Assembly (NCBI RefSeq): GCF_001433855.1
Contig: NZ_AZCP01000001.1
Span: 373,056 to 437,055 of the forward strand
Length of the DNA: 64,000 bases
Reading direction: 5' to 3'
Source of the DNA: Levilactobacillus brevis ATCC 14869 = DSM 20054
Lineage (GTDB): Bacteria > Bacillota > Bacilli > Lactobacillales > Lactobacillaceae
Each line of letters starts with the position of its first letter. The stretch's first letter is position 1. Position numbers and translations under genes: made by a program. Shown piece by piece: positions 46,034 to 54,454 of this stretch. The notes beneath the pieces are model-generated. The model did no database searches, was not told where the DNA came from, and saw only the letters and a list, made by a program, of their open reading frames with translations.

Positions 46034-47207
46034 CTACAAAACACGCCAGCTCCAAAGAATACCCAGTAACATTAACAAACCCATGAGTAAAAAACCAATA
46101 CTGGCACCAAACACATCATTAATCATTCCCATTCCAGTTGCAACAAAGATTTCAATAAATTGTGCCAAGCCATTCCAAAGGGCCGTTGTCCGACCCATAT
46201 AATCTGGCGCAACCTGATGCATCAACACCGTTCCTAAAATCACCCGCAGCGCTGAGTTACTTAAGCCGAGCACAAACGTCCCCACAAATAGGATCGACAC
46301 CCATCGGCCCACAAACAAGCCCAATAGCGTTAAAGCAGCAACACTAAAAAACAATAGAATGAGTGACTTAGTCGATCGTTTCGTCAACAACCAGCCCGTT
46401 ATTAAACCTGCAGTCAACCCACCAATGCCATAAAACATGTCAGCCGTACCATAAGTCACGCTATTAGCCCGCAAAATGGTCAACACATAGTCGGGGGCCG
46501 ACACGTTAAATAGCTGGGTCACAATGAGCGGTAACACTGATAGTAGCCCTACGGACAAGATCAGTGGCCGCTGTCGGACATAGTGCCAAGCCCCAGTCGC
46601 TGTGGGAACAATGCTCGTTGGCAACTCGGTCGCCGTTGGGACATCATGAAGTAACCCAATAGCAACGAGAAAAACAGCCACGTTAATGGCTAAAATCATC
46701 GTAAATCCCATGGTATGAAGAATAACGCCAGAGACTGCCCCAGCGGAAAACATGCCGACTTGCAAAGACACCTCAATAAACGCATTAGCTGCCCCTAAGG
46801 CTTCCGGCGGCAGCAATGTTTGCACATAGCTTCGTGAGGCCGCCATATACGTTATCCAACCAGCCCCCGTCACGATAGCCAAGATTGCCATCACTCCCAA
46901 GTTAAAGCCAATCAGTTTGAAGTATCCCCAAACGCCAACCAACGGTAGGAGCCTTCCCCAAAAGCTGATCAAAATAACCGACTTGCGTGAAAAAACGATC
47001 CGTCAATCGACCAGCGATCGGTGACATTAAGAATCCAGCAAGTACATTTAACGTTAGGTAAAGGCCGACTAACTTGTTGGCATGAGTCTGTTGGAGCATA
47101 AACCAATTGGCACCAACCGTGGTTAACCCTACACCAAAACCTGAAATAACATCGGCTAAAAAGAAGTGCCGAAATCCGCGTTGTTTCACTAAATCCCAAC
47201 CCATCAT
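46034..47207 (-). pseudogene. MFS transporter, frameshifted
   Basis: Two frames together form one MFS transporter. The N-terminal part (47207 down to about 46988) ends properly coding at DRFFT. From about 46984 the next frame continues KSVILISFWGRLLPLVGVWGYF to a normal end at 46034. The break lies in CACGCAAG; restoring a CG pair (CACGCGCAAG) would rejoin the protein as RFFTRKSVILI. So a two-base loss from a CG repeat, or a one-base gain, is likely. The intact form would have 12 helices, as in drug exporters. It overlaps the flavin reductase start and would be driven with it. Confidence 0.85.
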
Positions 47208-47752
47208 TGGCCCACCGCCTTCAAGTCTTGATTAAGGCTTGCCGCCTGACGTACTGCCACCGGATCATTACTCAAGCTTCCCGGTCGATTGGCTTGTCCA
47301 ATCACGGTTGCCTGCAACGTCATTCCCAAAAAGGCACAGATTTCAGCAACCTGCTGCACAATTGGTTGGGCCTTAACCCGTGGATCATCACCACCCACCA
47401 TTAACAAGATGAGTCGTTTACAAGCGATTCGTTGGCGAAAAGTAGGATCTAATGCTAGCGTTTCAGACCACCGCTCAATAAAGGCTTTTAATCGCGCTGC
47501 CAGTCCATACCAATAAATTGGGCTGGCAAGAACCACAGTTGGCGCTGCTAGAAATGCCTGCAAAATTTTCTGATAGTCATCAACGGGAGGCAACCAGAGC
47601 GGCGCCCAACGCTGGTCTTGAATAAAGTTAAGTTGCCGGTCAGCCAAATTAATCGTTGTATAGTCCAAGCCTTCGAGTACCCAATGTGCTAATGTTTGTG
47701 TATTGGACTTCGGGTGACCAAAGACCCCCAACAACAGTATTTGCTTCTGCAT
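47204..47752 (-). CDS. NAD(P)H-dependent FMN reductase-like flavoprotein
   Basis: 182 residues with a flavodoxin-like fold: LLLGVFGHPKSNTQTLA (phosphate loop) and LASPIYWYGLAARLKAFIER, typical of NADPH:FMN/quinone reductases. ATG 47752 is chosen since AGGAGG is about nine bases before it; ATG 47761 touches the site. It is translationally coupled to the broken MFS gene and diverges from an Rgg regulator. Confidence 0.88.
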   Translation of the reverse strand: MQKQILLLGVFGHPKSNTQTLAHWVLEGLDYTTINLADRQLNFIQDQRWAPLWLPPVDDYQKILQAFLAAPTVVLASPIYWYGLAARLKAFIERWSETLALDPTFRQRIACKRLILLMVGGDDPRVKAQPIVQQVAEICAFLGMTLQATVIGQANRPGSLSNDPVAVRQAASLNQDLKAVGQ

Positions 47753-47851
47753 AAAAATCATCCTCCTGTAGGTGTAACTGATTTTAGTTTACAGGTAATC
47801 CGTAAAAGGGTATCGTTATGACAAGCAAATCGTCAAAACGAGGTGAATATG

Positions 47852-48718
47852 ATGACTCACGGGGAATTGATTAAAAAATTGCGTCACGAACGAGGACTTA
47901 TCCAGCAGCAACTGGCAACCGGCATTTCGAGTCGGACAACCCTGTCATCACTTGAAAATAACCAGACCGATATTACTTCGAGCATTCTTTTTGCCTATCT
48001 CAAACGCATGAATATTTCCGTTCAAGAGTATCTCTTTTATTTCAACGGGGACTCGGCTAGTGAAAAGGAGCGGGCTTCTCAATATTTTTATGATACTGTT
48101 ATCCAGCAGCGAGATCTGGAAATCAAAAAAAGAATCCTGAATTATCAGTCACGGTATCGGGATTCTAACGATTTTTATTTTTGTTGTTTGTCGATTGAAC
48201 TCAAGCTCTTCTTAAATCACAAACACCAACAGGCTGTGTTTGACGTCGACGAAGATATGAGCTTGATTAAGGCTTACCTCGAAAACATTACCCAGTGGGG
48301 ACATTTTGAAATGTCCGTCTTCTCTAACTGCCTGTATATTTTCTCTAGTGATTATATTCGAGGAACATTCAAAATACTGTTGAAGCGTACCAAAATTTTA
48401 AGTCGGATTGATACTTACCAAAACGATCTTTCAATTTTTCTCAATAATTGCATCGTCTTATCATTAGAGCGCCACCATTTTGACGCCACTGATTTTTATG
48501 TGCAACAGCTCTTCTCACTTTCCGCTAAAACACCACGGCAAGCCTATGATCGAATGATGTGTGCCTACTACCTTGAGCTCTTAAAAGCTGTCCGTGGGCA
48601 ATCTAGTGCTGTTTCAGCAACCATCGACAGTTTCCGTAACCTAGGCTTCCAAGAACACGCTGATGAATTGGTTGCTTTAAAACAACGATTACTTTCTCGT
48701 ACCGTCATGCAAGCTTAA
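47852..48718 (+). CDS. Rgg/GadR/MutR-family transcriptional regulator
   Basis: 288 residues: an N-terminal XRE HTH (GELIKKLRHERGLIQQQLATGISSRTTLSSLEN) and a long helical, TPR-like C-terminal domain of the Rgg type, which often binds a peptide pheromone. ATG 47852 has the best spacing from GAGGTG; ATG 47849 is possible. It diverges from the flavin reductase-MFS pair, a likely target. I see no SHP-like short peptide gene beside it. Confidence 0.88.
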   Translation: MTHGELIKKLRHERGLIQQQLATGISSRTTLSSLENNQTDITSSILFAYLKRMNISVQEYLFYFNGDSASEKERASQYFYDTVIQQRDLEIKKRILNYQSRYRDSNDFYFCCLSIELKLFLNHKHQQAVFDVDEDMSLIKAYLENITQWGHFEMSVFSNCLYIFSSDYIRGTFKILLKRTKILSRIDTYQNDLSIFLNNCIVLSLERHHFDATDFYVQQLFSLSAKTPRQAYDRMMCAYYLELLKAVRGQSSAVSATIDSFRNLGFQEHADELVALKQRLLSRTVMQA

Positions 48719-48734
48719 CCCCATCAAATGTACG

Positions 48735-48767
48735 AAAAAAGGAGGCTCACTGGCCTCCTTTATTTTA
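48735..48767. terminator. Terminator of the Rgg gene
   Basis: AAAGGAGG / CCTCCTTT arms with an 8-base loop, then a T-rich tail; it overlaps the end of the convergent small membrane protein gene. Confidence 0.85.
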
Positions 48768-48965
48768 GTCTGTTTTCAAATCGTGATTGTCTGAGCGGTT
48801 GCGTTCCAGGTGATGTTCAATCCCGTAGCAAAGTAATCCCAAGCCAGCAAAAGCAATTGGAAAACCAACCGCCCACAGCGCCGACTTCATGAACATGAGT
48901 ACGAGACTTAGCAACCCGACTGCTAATACTGCGAAAATAATGACCGCAATTTTTTCTCCTGTCAT
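48765..48965 (-). CDS. Small two-helix membrane protein (66 aa)
   Basis: MTGEKIAVIIFAVLAVGLLS and SALWAVGFPIAFAGLGLLCYG form two membrane helices, followed by a charged tail (EHHLERNRSDNHDLKTD). GGGGGGAACG precedes ATG 48965. Unknown family, but start, site and terminator are sound. Confidence 0.75.
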   Translation of the reverse strand: MTGEKIAVIIFAVLAVGLLSLVLMFMKSALWAVGFPIAFAGLGLLCYGIEHHLERNRSDNHDLKTD

Positions 48966-49081
48966 CTTCGTTCCCCCCAAACTAGATATGCAAAATTTGT
49001 GGCCCCTAACCACATCTCTAGCTTAGCAGGTCCTTGCGATTTCGGCAATCATCTCGACTAAGCTTAATAAAGTCACTAACT

Positions 49082-50431
49082 TTAATGATTCTTTTCATGA
49101 TGCCGGTTGCTACTATGCCCCTGCAACCGTTGAAGTTGTCCTTTGAATTCACCCGCAAACCGTTCTTGGTCCGGTTGAAATTCTGTGGTTAAGCGTTCAC
49201 TGAGGCCAACCGTGTAATCGGCCCGTTCTCCATGTTCCCCTTGGTCAAGTCCGAGTTGTTCTTCTTGTGCATCTACCCGCATTGGCATTAACCACCGCAA
49301 TAGGCCTATCAGAAGACTGCCCATCACTGCGACAATGACAATTGTCACGATCGTCGCCAACGTTTGGATACCCAGTAAATGCCAATCACCGCCATAAGCC
49401 AAGCCATTCGCGGCAATCGTTTGATTAACTGCTTTTGTCGCAAAGACTCCCGTTAACAGGCTACCCACAATACCACTAATGCCATGACAACCAAAGGCAT
49501 CGAGCGCATCATCCACCCCCAGTCGGGGCTTCAGATAAGTTACAAACCCAAAGCTGGCTAACGTTGCCAGGGCCCCAATTGCCACCGAACCTAAAATCGT
49601 CACGTATCCAGCAGCCGGGGTAATGCCGACCAAGCCACATAACGTCCCCGTACAGACACCCACTAAGGTTGGCTTTCCGGTCGTCCACATGTCTAGCAGC
49701 ATCCACACGATCATGGCCGTAGCCGTGGCGACCGTACTTGTCAAAGCCGCTTGCAGTGCCACACCGTTAACCGCTAACGCACTACCGGCATTGAATCCGT
49801 ACCACCCAATCCATAAAATGGCTGTTCCTAATAACACCCACGGTAAATTATAATGACGTGCCGTAGTAGGCTTCGTTAGCCGCGGTCCCAGCCATGCTGA
49901 CAAGACCAATGCCGTCACCCCAGCATTAATGTGCACGACGGTTCCACCAGCAAAGTCCAAGACACCTAATTTGGCTAACCAGCCATCTGGACTCCACACT
50001 AAGTGGACCATTGGATAGTACACACAAAGAGACCAGGCGATTAAAAACCACAATAAGAATTTAAACCGAATACGGCCAACTACCGCTCCCACAAACAACG
50101 CTGGCGTAATAACCGCAAACATCATTTGAAATAAGGCATAGGCGCCCAATGGTATATGATTGACCGTCAAGCTCGTTAAATTAACGCCCGTCATCAACGC
50201 CTGATGCAAATTACCAACTACGCCACCAATATCACCAGAAAAGGCCAGTGAATATCCTACGGCTACCCACAATAAAATGGCCAGGCCCGTCATGATAAAA
50301 ACGGACAACATCGTATTCACGACATTCTTTTCAGAAACTAAGCCACCATAGAAAAATGCTAGTCCAGGTGTCATAAATAAGACTAGAATACTTGCGATTA
50401 AAACAAATGCCGTGTTTGCTAAATTCATCAT
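49082..50431 (-). CDS. amtB: Ammonium transporter
   Basis: 449 residues and about 11 membrane helices with Amt signatures: FYGGLVSEKNVVNTM, GGTVVHINAGVTA (first pore His) and DALDAFGCHGISGIVG (second pore His). A hydrophilic C-terminal tail of about 60 residues extends into the cytosol. ATG 50431 or 50428 follow GAGGG; the longer frame to 50473 begins inside the GlnR box. No glnK is adjacent. A perfect GlnR box in front shows nitrogen control. Confidence 0.95.
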   Translation of the reverse strand: MMNLANTAFVLIASILVLFMTPGLAFFYGGLVSEKNVVNTMLSVFIMTGLAILLWVAVGYSLAFSGDIGGVVGNLHQALMTGVNLTSLTVNHIPLGAYALFQMMFAVITPALFVGAVVGRIRFKFLLWFLIAWSLCVYYPMVHLVWSPDGWLAKLGVLDFAGGTVVHINAGVTALVLSAWLGPRLTKPTTARHYNLPWVLLGTAILWIGWYGFNAGSALAVNGVALQAALTSTVATATAMIVWMLLDMWTTGKPTLVGVCTGTLCGLVGITPAAGYVTILGSVAIGALATLASFGFVTYLKPRLGVDDALDAFGCHGISGIVGSLLTGVFATKAVNQTIAANGLAYGGDWHLLGIQTLATIVTIVIVAVMGSLLIGLLRWLMPMRVDAQEEQLGLDQGEHGERADYTVGLSERLTTEFQPDQERFAGEFKGQLQRLQGHSSNRHHEKNH

Positions 50432-50452
50432 CAACGCCCTCTCTGCCCTTGA

Positions 50453-50469
50453 TGTTAGAAATTCTAACA
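50453..50469 (-). promoter_or_regulatory. GlnR box upstream of amtB
   Basis: TGTTAGAAATTCTAACA exactly fits TGTNA-N7-TNACA, the GlnR/TnrA operator. It is embedded in a longer perfect inverted repeat (50451-50471, single central base). It lies 21 bases before the amtB start codon, near the expected promoter, so GlnR would repress amtB in nitrogen excess. Confidence 0.9.
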
Positions 50470-50534
50470 TCATTTTTGAAGAAAGTCATCATTAAATTTT
50501 CACTTTCGCGTTGTTTGGACCATTAAGCAACCAC

Positions 50535-50580
50535 AAAAAAGGGACAAAATAGCGATATAATCGCCATATTATCCCTTTTA
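50535..50580 (-). terminator. Terminator of the ypsC-HIT operon
   Basis: AAAAAGGGA...TCCCTTTT with an inner GCGAT/ATCGC stem, then T6 on the minus strand. Confidence 0.85.
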
Positions 50581-50596
50581 AATCGAATGTTAATTT

Positions 50597-50977
50597 TTAT
50601 GACATACGTTTTTGAATGGCGTGCGGTAGCATCTTGCGAATGCCGCCACGCGGATCGCGCACGTCGCCAATATACCGTGGAATGACATGAATATGGGCAT
50701 GCATGACGGTCTGGCCGGCTGCCGCACCACTATTAATCCCGATATTGTACCCCGCCGGAGCATAACGCGTATCTAGTAGATCCTTAGCCGCAAAAACCAA
50801 AGCATCCATCGCCTGCCGTGTGACCGGTGGTACATCAAAGTACGTTGCATAGTGCTGTTTGGGAACTACTAATAAATGGCCTTTGCGAACCGGGTGAATG
50901 TCCCAAAAGGCCTTAGCCAAGTCATTTTCCAACACGACCGCTGTTTTTTGGCAAAAAATACAGTTCGCTTCGATCAT
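50597..50977 (-). CDS. HIT family protein
   Basis: 126 residues with the histidine triad HAHIHVIPRY and the upstream CIFCQK zinc-like pair; GHLLVVPKQHY is typical of Hint/HinT hydrolases acting on nucleoside phosphoramidates. It begins 5 bases after the ypsC stop, so is probably co-transcribed. Confidence 0.92.
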   Translation of the reverse strand: MIEANCIFCQKTAVVLENDLAKAFWDIHPVRKGHLLVVPKQHYATYFDVPPVTRQAMDALVFAAKDLLDTRYAPAGYNIGINSGAAAGQTVMHAHIHVIPRYIGDVRDPRGGIRKMLPHAIQKRMS

Positions 50978-50982
50978 TGGCC

Positions 50983-52125
50983 TTACCGATTGTGTCGCGG
51001 TTGCCGTTGTGCCCAGAATTGGAAGTAGTCCGTCCGCAAAGCCCCGTTATAGAGTTTCCGAGTCTTGGTCGCTTTCTGCCCATAGAAATGTTCAAATTCC
51101 AAATCAGCCGTCAAGATGTATTTAGACCAATCGGTTAGTGGCTTAAAGACTTGCCCCATTTGTTTGTACAGTTCACGAACACTGGCTTGATCACTCAACC
51201 GTTCCCCATATGGTGGGTTAGCGACAATCACCCCGTGTTTCAGTTCAGTCTTAAAGTCTTGGACCGCCAACTGACTGAAAGTAACATCTTGTGACAAGCC
51301 AGCCTCTTGCGCGTTTCGCTTCGCAATCGCCACCATCTTCTCATCGATATCACTACCGAAAATTTGTAAGGGCGTGTCATAGTCTGCCAGTGCATCCGCT
51401 TCATCCCGGACCTCATCACTGAGTTCTTGCGGTACCCAGTCCCACTTTTCACATGTGAAATCTCGATTGAATCCTGGGGCTAAATTACGGCCAATTAGCG
51501 CTGCCTCAATCGGGATCGTCCCAGAGCCACAAACGGGGTCCCAAAACGGCATATCTTTATGCCAACTGGTTAAAGCGATCAACGCTGCGGCCATGTTTTC
51601 CTTCAACGGCGCGCCCCCTTTACCCACACGGTAGCCCCGTTTGAATAAACTAGATCCCGTCGTGTCTAACGTCAACATGACATGATCCTTGTCAATCATC
51701 ACTTCTAGTGGATACAGTGCGCCCGTTTCTGGCATTCGGGTACGGCGATGGTAGACGGCTGCTAATTTCGTCGCAACGGCTTTCTTAACGATTGCTTGAG
51801 CGTCAGGGACACTGTGTAGCTGTGACTTCTTGGAGCGACCTTCTACCGGAAAAGCGGCATCCATGGGAAGCAATTCATCCCAGGCAACTGCCTTAGTGGC
51901 TTCAAACAATTCGTCAAAAGTGGCCGCATCAAACTCAGCCACAATGATCCGTACCCGATCAGCTGTCCGGAGCCACAAGTTGGCCCGCAAAATGTCCTTA
52001 ATCGTCCCATCAAACCGGACACGGCCATTTTCAACCTGAGTTTCGTAGCCTAAATCACGCAGTTCACGCCCAGCGATTGCCTCAATCCCACTAGCTGTCG
52101 CTGCATATAAATGAAAAGTCTTCAT
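50983..52125 (-). CDS. ypsC: THUMP-domain class I rRNA methyltransferase (YpsC/RlmK-L-like)
   Basis: 380 residues: N-terminal ferredoxin-like and THUMP domains (HLYAATASGIEAIAGREL), then the methyltransferase domain with DPVCGSGTIPIEAAL (SAM) and NPPYGERL (target base N-6/N-2 motif). It is predicted to methylate guanine in 23S rRNA. ATG 52125 follows AAGGAGG. The longer frame to 52317 overlaps the rnpB RNA and is rejected. Position beside rnpB and gpsB matches Bacillus ypsC. Confidence 0.92.
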   Translation of the reverse strand: MKTFHLYAATASGIEAIAGRELRDLGYETQVENGRVRFDGTIKDILRANLWLRTADRVRIIVAEFDAATFDELFEATKAVAWDELLPMDAAFPVEGRSKKSQLHSVPDAQAIVKKAVATKLAAVYHRRTRMPETGALYPLEVMIDKDHVMLTLDTTGSSLFKRGYRVGKGGAPLKENMAAALIALTSWHKDMPFWDPVCGSGTIPIEAALIGRNLAPGFNRDFTCEKWDWVPQELSDEVRDEADALADYDTPLQIFGSDIDEKMVAIAKRNAQEAGLSQDVTFSQLAVQDFKTELKHGVIVANPPYGERLSDQASVRELYKQMGQVFKPLTDWSKYILTADLEFEHFYGQKATKTRKLYNGALRTDYFQFWAQRQPRHNR

Positions 52126-52180
52126 GACGTCCTCCTTATATTTTCTAATCAAATGGGTGTTTATCCCAATTATCGCTATA

Positions 52181-52206
52181 AAAAAAGGTGGGAGCAAGCT
52201 CCCACC
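52181..52206 (-). terminator. Terminator of rnpB
   Basis: GGTGGGAGC / GCTCCCACC with a 2-base loop, followed on the minus strand by a T run. Confidence 0.88.
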
Positions 52207-52213
52207 CACCTGA

Positions 52214-52614
52214 CATGGTGTAAATCCCTGTAAGCCATGTTTTGTACCACCCAACCGTTTCAGGCAAACGATCAGCTGGCAGTAATCATCTATCTCGAGA
52301 GTTTCCTCTCCCCCCACATTTCGTTCAATTCCATATGTGAAGCGCCCCTACCAAAAGTTTGGGTTGCCCGCTCGAGGGGTTTACCGCGTTCCACCGCCTA
52401 GGTTTCCCTAGGCGTATCGTCACTGTGGCACTTTTCAGGGATACTCAAGCATAGCCGAAGCCTTAGCCGTTTTTTCCCGCCGTAACGCTATTGCTAACGT
52501 CCCCCGGCTTATTTTTTCACCGAGCACGAACACTACAGGCATCGCAGCCTGTGCGAGCATGGACTTTCCTCAGCCGACATAAGCCGACCGCGATTACTCA
52601 GGATCTACACCAGT
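52214..52614 (-). ncRNA. rnpB: RNase P RNA, bacterial type B
   Basis: The minus strand holds the universal P4 motif GAGGAAAGTCCATGCTCGCA (near 52570), the partner region ACAAAACATGGCTTACAG near the 3' end, and matching P1 strands TGGTGTAGATCCT (5') and GGGATTTACACCA (3'). It is the catalytic RNA that matures tRNA 5' ends. The ends are set by P1 and are accurate to a few bases. It lies between gpsB and ypsC as in Bacillus, with its own terminator. Confidence 0.95.
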
Positions 52615-52622
52615 CTATAATT

Positions 52623-52976
52623 CTACAAACGATGTGACTCGTTTGGATCATTATCTAATTGTGAACCGAAAACGTGCCGTTCCAAATTGGAAAGCCGCTT
52701 CAAAATATCCATGTTGGTTACATTTGAAGAAGCTGGGCTAGTTGCAGCAGCGCGGGGTTGACTTGCACCCACTTGAACCTGACGAGTCAACTCGTCAACT
52801 TTTGCCAACAACCGTTCGTTTTCATCTTGAAGCCGTTGATTCTCCTTCACAAAGGCATCATAGTCCTTGATGACATTGTCTAAGAAACTATCGACATCAT
52901 CAGGGTCATAGCCGCGCATTTTTTGGCGGAATTGCTTTTGTAAAATTTCCTTCGGAGTAAAATTAACGTTTTCCAT
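52623..52976 (-). CDS. gpsB: Cell division protein GpsB
   Basis: 117 residues: DivIVA/GpsB N-terminal domain ([31 protein letters not shown] begins it), a coiled coil ([20 protein letters not shown]), a low-complexity linker and a C-terminal trimerisation helix ([16 protein letters not shown]). It links division and elongation and binds PBP1; pbp1A is encoded just beyond ypsA and recU. Confidence 0.95.
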   Translation of the reverse strand: MENVNFTPKEILQKQFRQKMRGYDPDDVDSFLDNVIKDYDAFVKENQRLQDENERLLAKVDELTRQVQVGASQPRAAATSPASSNVTNMDILKRLSNLERHVFGSQLDNDPNESHRL

Positions 52977-53031
52977 CGATCATTACACCTCGTTATCGTA
53001 ATCAAACCGGCGATATCTATAATACCAGTTT

Positions 53032-53601
53032 TTATTCAAATTGGGAACCATTATTTAAATTTTCTTGATATTCATTGGCACTTTCTTGTAACCAATCCAT
53101 ATCAATCAACGTCAGGGGGTAAGCATGCTGCTCAGCAAATCGCGTGATTGCCTCGTAATCATACTTCGGTTTCCCTTCAACCTCTAAATCATAAACCATG
53201 ACTGCCTCATCCGTATGGGTCAGCATAAATTCTTGATAGTTTCTTAACTGTTGGGGTCCATGATAGGGCTGCTCACTAACCGATTGGTGGAAATCCACCC
53301 GGCTAGCTAGTTGGGCATACGTCCCCCGGTTATTCTCATTCCAGTTGCTCCCGAATTCAGCAAATGGGGTCATCATCGCAATTTTAAGCTCTGGATAATC
53401 CGGCTTTAACGTCAGACCCACCTCAGCAGCCCATTGCTCAACCCCTAACTGGCCGCCCGTAATCAGCCAATCCATGCCATTTTCAAGCTTACCAATTAGA
53501 AGTTTTTTAAGTGTATCCTTAATCACCAACAACTTGGGGTCCTGACTACCAAAGACGCCCAGTTCATAGCTCCGATAGCCCGTTAACCATAAGCGACTCA
53601 T
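53032..53601 (-). CDS. ypsA: YpsA family protein (SLOG fold, DUF1273)
   Basis: 189 residues with the SLOG nucleotide-binding pattern: LWLTGYRSYELGVF and WLITGGQLGVEQWAAE. In Bacillus and Staphylococcus it affects cell division. Order gpsB-ypsA opposite recU-pbp1A matches the conserved block. It diverges from recU. Confidence 0.93.
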   Translation of the reverse strand: MSRLWLTGYRSYELGVFGSQDPKLLVIKDTLKKLLIGKLENGMDWLITGGQLGVEQWAAEVGLTLKPDYPELKIAMMTPFAEFGSNWNENNRGTYAQLASRVDFHQSVSEQPYHGPQQLRNYQEFMLTHTDEAVMVYDLEVEGKPKYDYEAITRFAEQHAYPLTLIDMDWLQESANEYQENLNNGSQFE

Positions 53602-53804
53602 TTAGCCACCCCTTTCTGACGGCTCCTTATCAGTGTAGCGAAAAAAAACGTTGAGGGCAATTAAAATCCGTTTAAAATCCGCTTTTTTCATCAGTAAAGC
53701 CGCGTTTAGGAGTTTTTATTTCCGAGTGAGCTTGGTATAATGTCAATAACTGGCCCACAATCTGGTGAGCAAATGCCCGCTAAAACAAGGAGTGTGAAGC
53801 GTTT

Positions 53805-54410
53805 ATGACTATTCGGTATCCCAATGGGCATGCCTACCGTGCACCAGCCAAAAAAATCGGGTCCCAGTTTTCTAGTACCAACACCAACTACGGTAAACGC
53901 GGTATGACACTAGAAGAGGAGCTCAATGAAAGTAACACGTATTACGAAGTCAATGGCGTGGCTGTGGTTCATAAAAAGCCTACTCCCATTCGCATTGTAA
54001 AGGTGGATTACCCTAAACGCAGTGCCGCCGTGATTAAAGAAGCCTACTTTAGTACCGCTTCTACCACCGATTATAATGGTGTCTATCGGGGTCATTATTT
54101 AGATTTTGATGCTAAGGAAACCCGTAATACAACGTCGTTTCCACTTCAAAACTTTCATCAACATCAGATTGACCACATGCGTGCTTGTACAACCCAGGGG
54201 GGAATTTGTTTTGCTATTATCAAGTTCGTCACCCGCCAGGAGATTTACTTGTACCGTGCGCAAGATCTGTTTACTTTTTGGGACGCGCAACAGCAAGGCG
54301 GTCGGAAGTCCATTCCTTACGCCACCATCGCGCAAGATGGGATTCAAATTCCCGCTGAGCTACAATTGCCCGTTCCCTATCTTAAGGCCGTAGATCAATT
54401 ACTCTCATAA
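53805..54410 (+). CDS. recU: Holliday junction resolvase RecU
   Basis: 201 residues: GKRGMTLEEELNESNTYY, the catalytic region (YRGHYLDFDAKET), and FPLQNFHQHQIDHM. It resolves recombination intermediates with RuvAB. A TATAAT at 53736-53741 with a TG before it (extended -10) is the likely promoter for recU-pbp1A. GGAG precedes the ATG. pbp1A follows 44 bases later, as in Bacillus (recU-ponA). Confidence 0.95.
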   Translation: MTIRYPNGHAYRAPAKKIGSQFSSTNTNYGKRGMTLEEELNESNTYYEVNGVAVVHKKPTPIRIVKVDYPKRSAAVIKEAYFSTASTTDYNGVYRGHYLDFDAKETRNTTSFPLQNFHQHQIDHMRACTTQGGICFAIIKFVTRQEIYLYRAQDLFTFWDAQQQGGRKSIPYATIAQDGIQIPAELQLPVPYLKAVDQLLS

Positions 54411-54454
54411 ACTACCGAGTCTAGTGACTACGCTGAAACGTAAAGGAGATTACC

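Noticed and set aside
47876..47899. Short peptide pheromone gene near the Rgg start
   Set aside because: The only small frames overlap the Rgg gene itself and are not hydrophobic.
52126..52317. Upstream extension of the ypsC frame to 52317
   Set aside because: It overlaps the 3' part of rnpB and its terminator; ATG 52125 has AAGGAGG and matches the family start.
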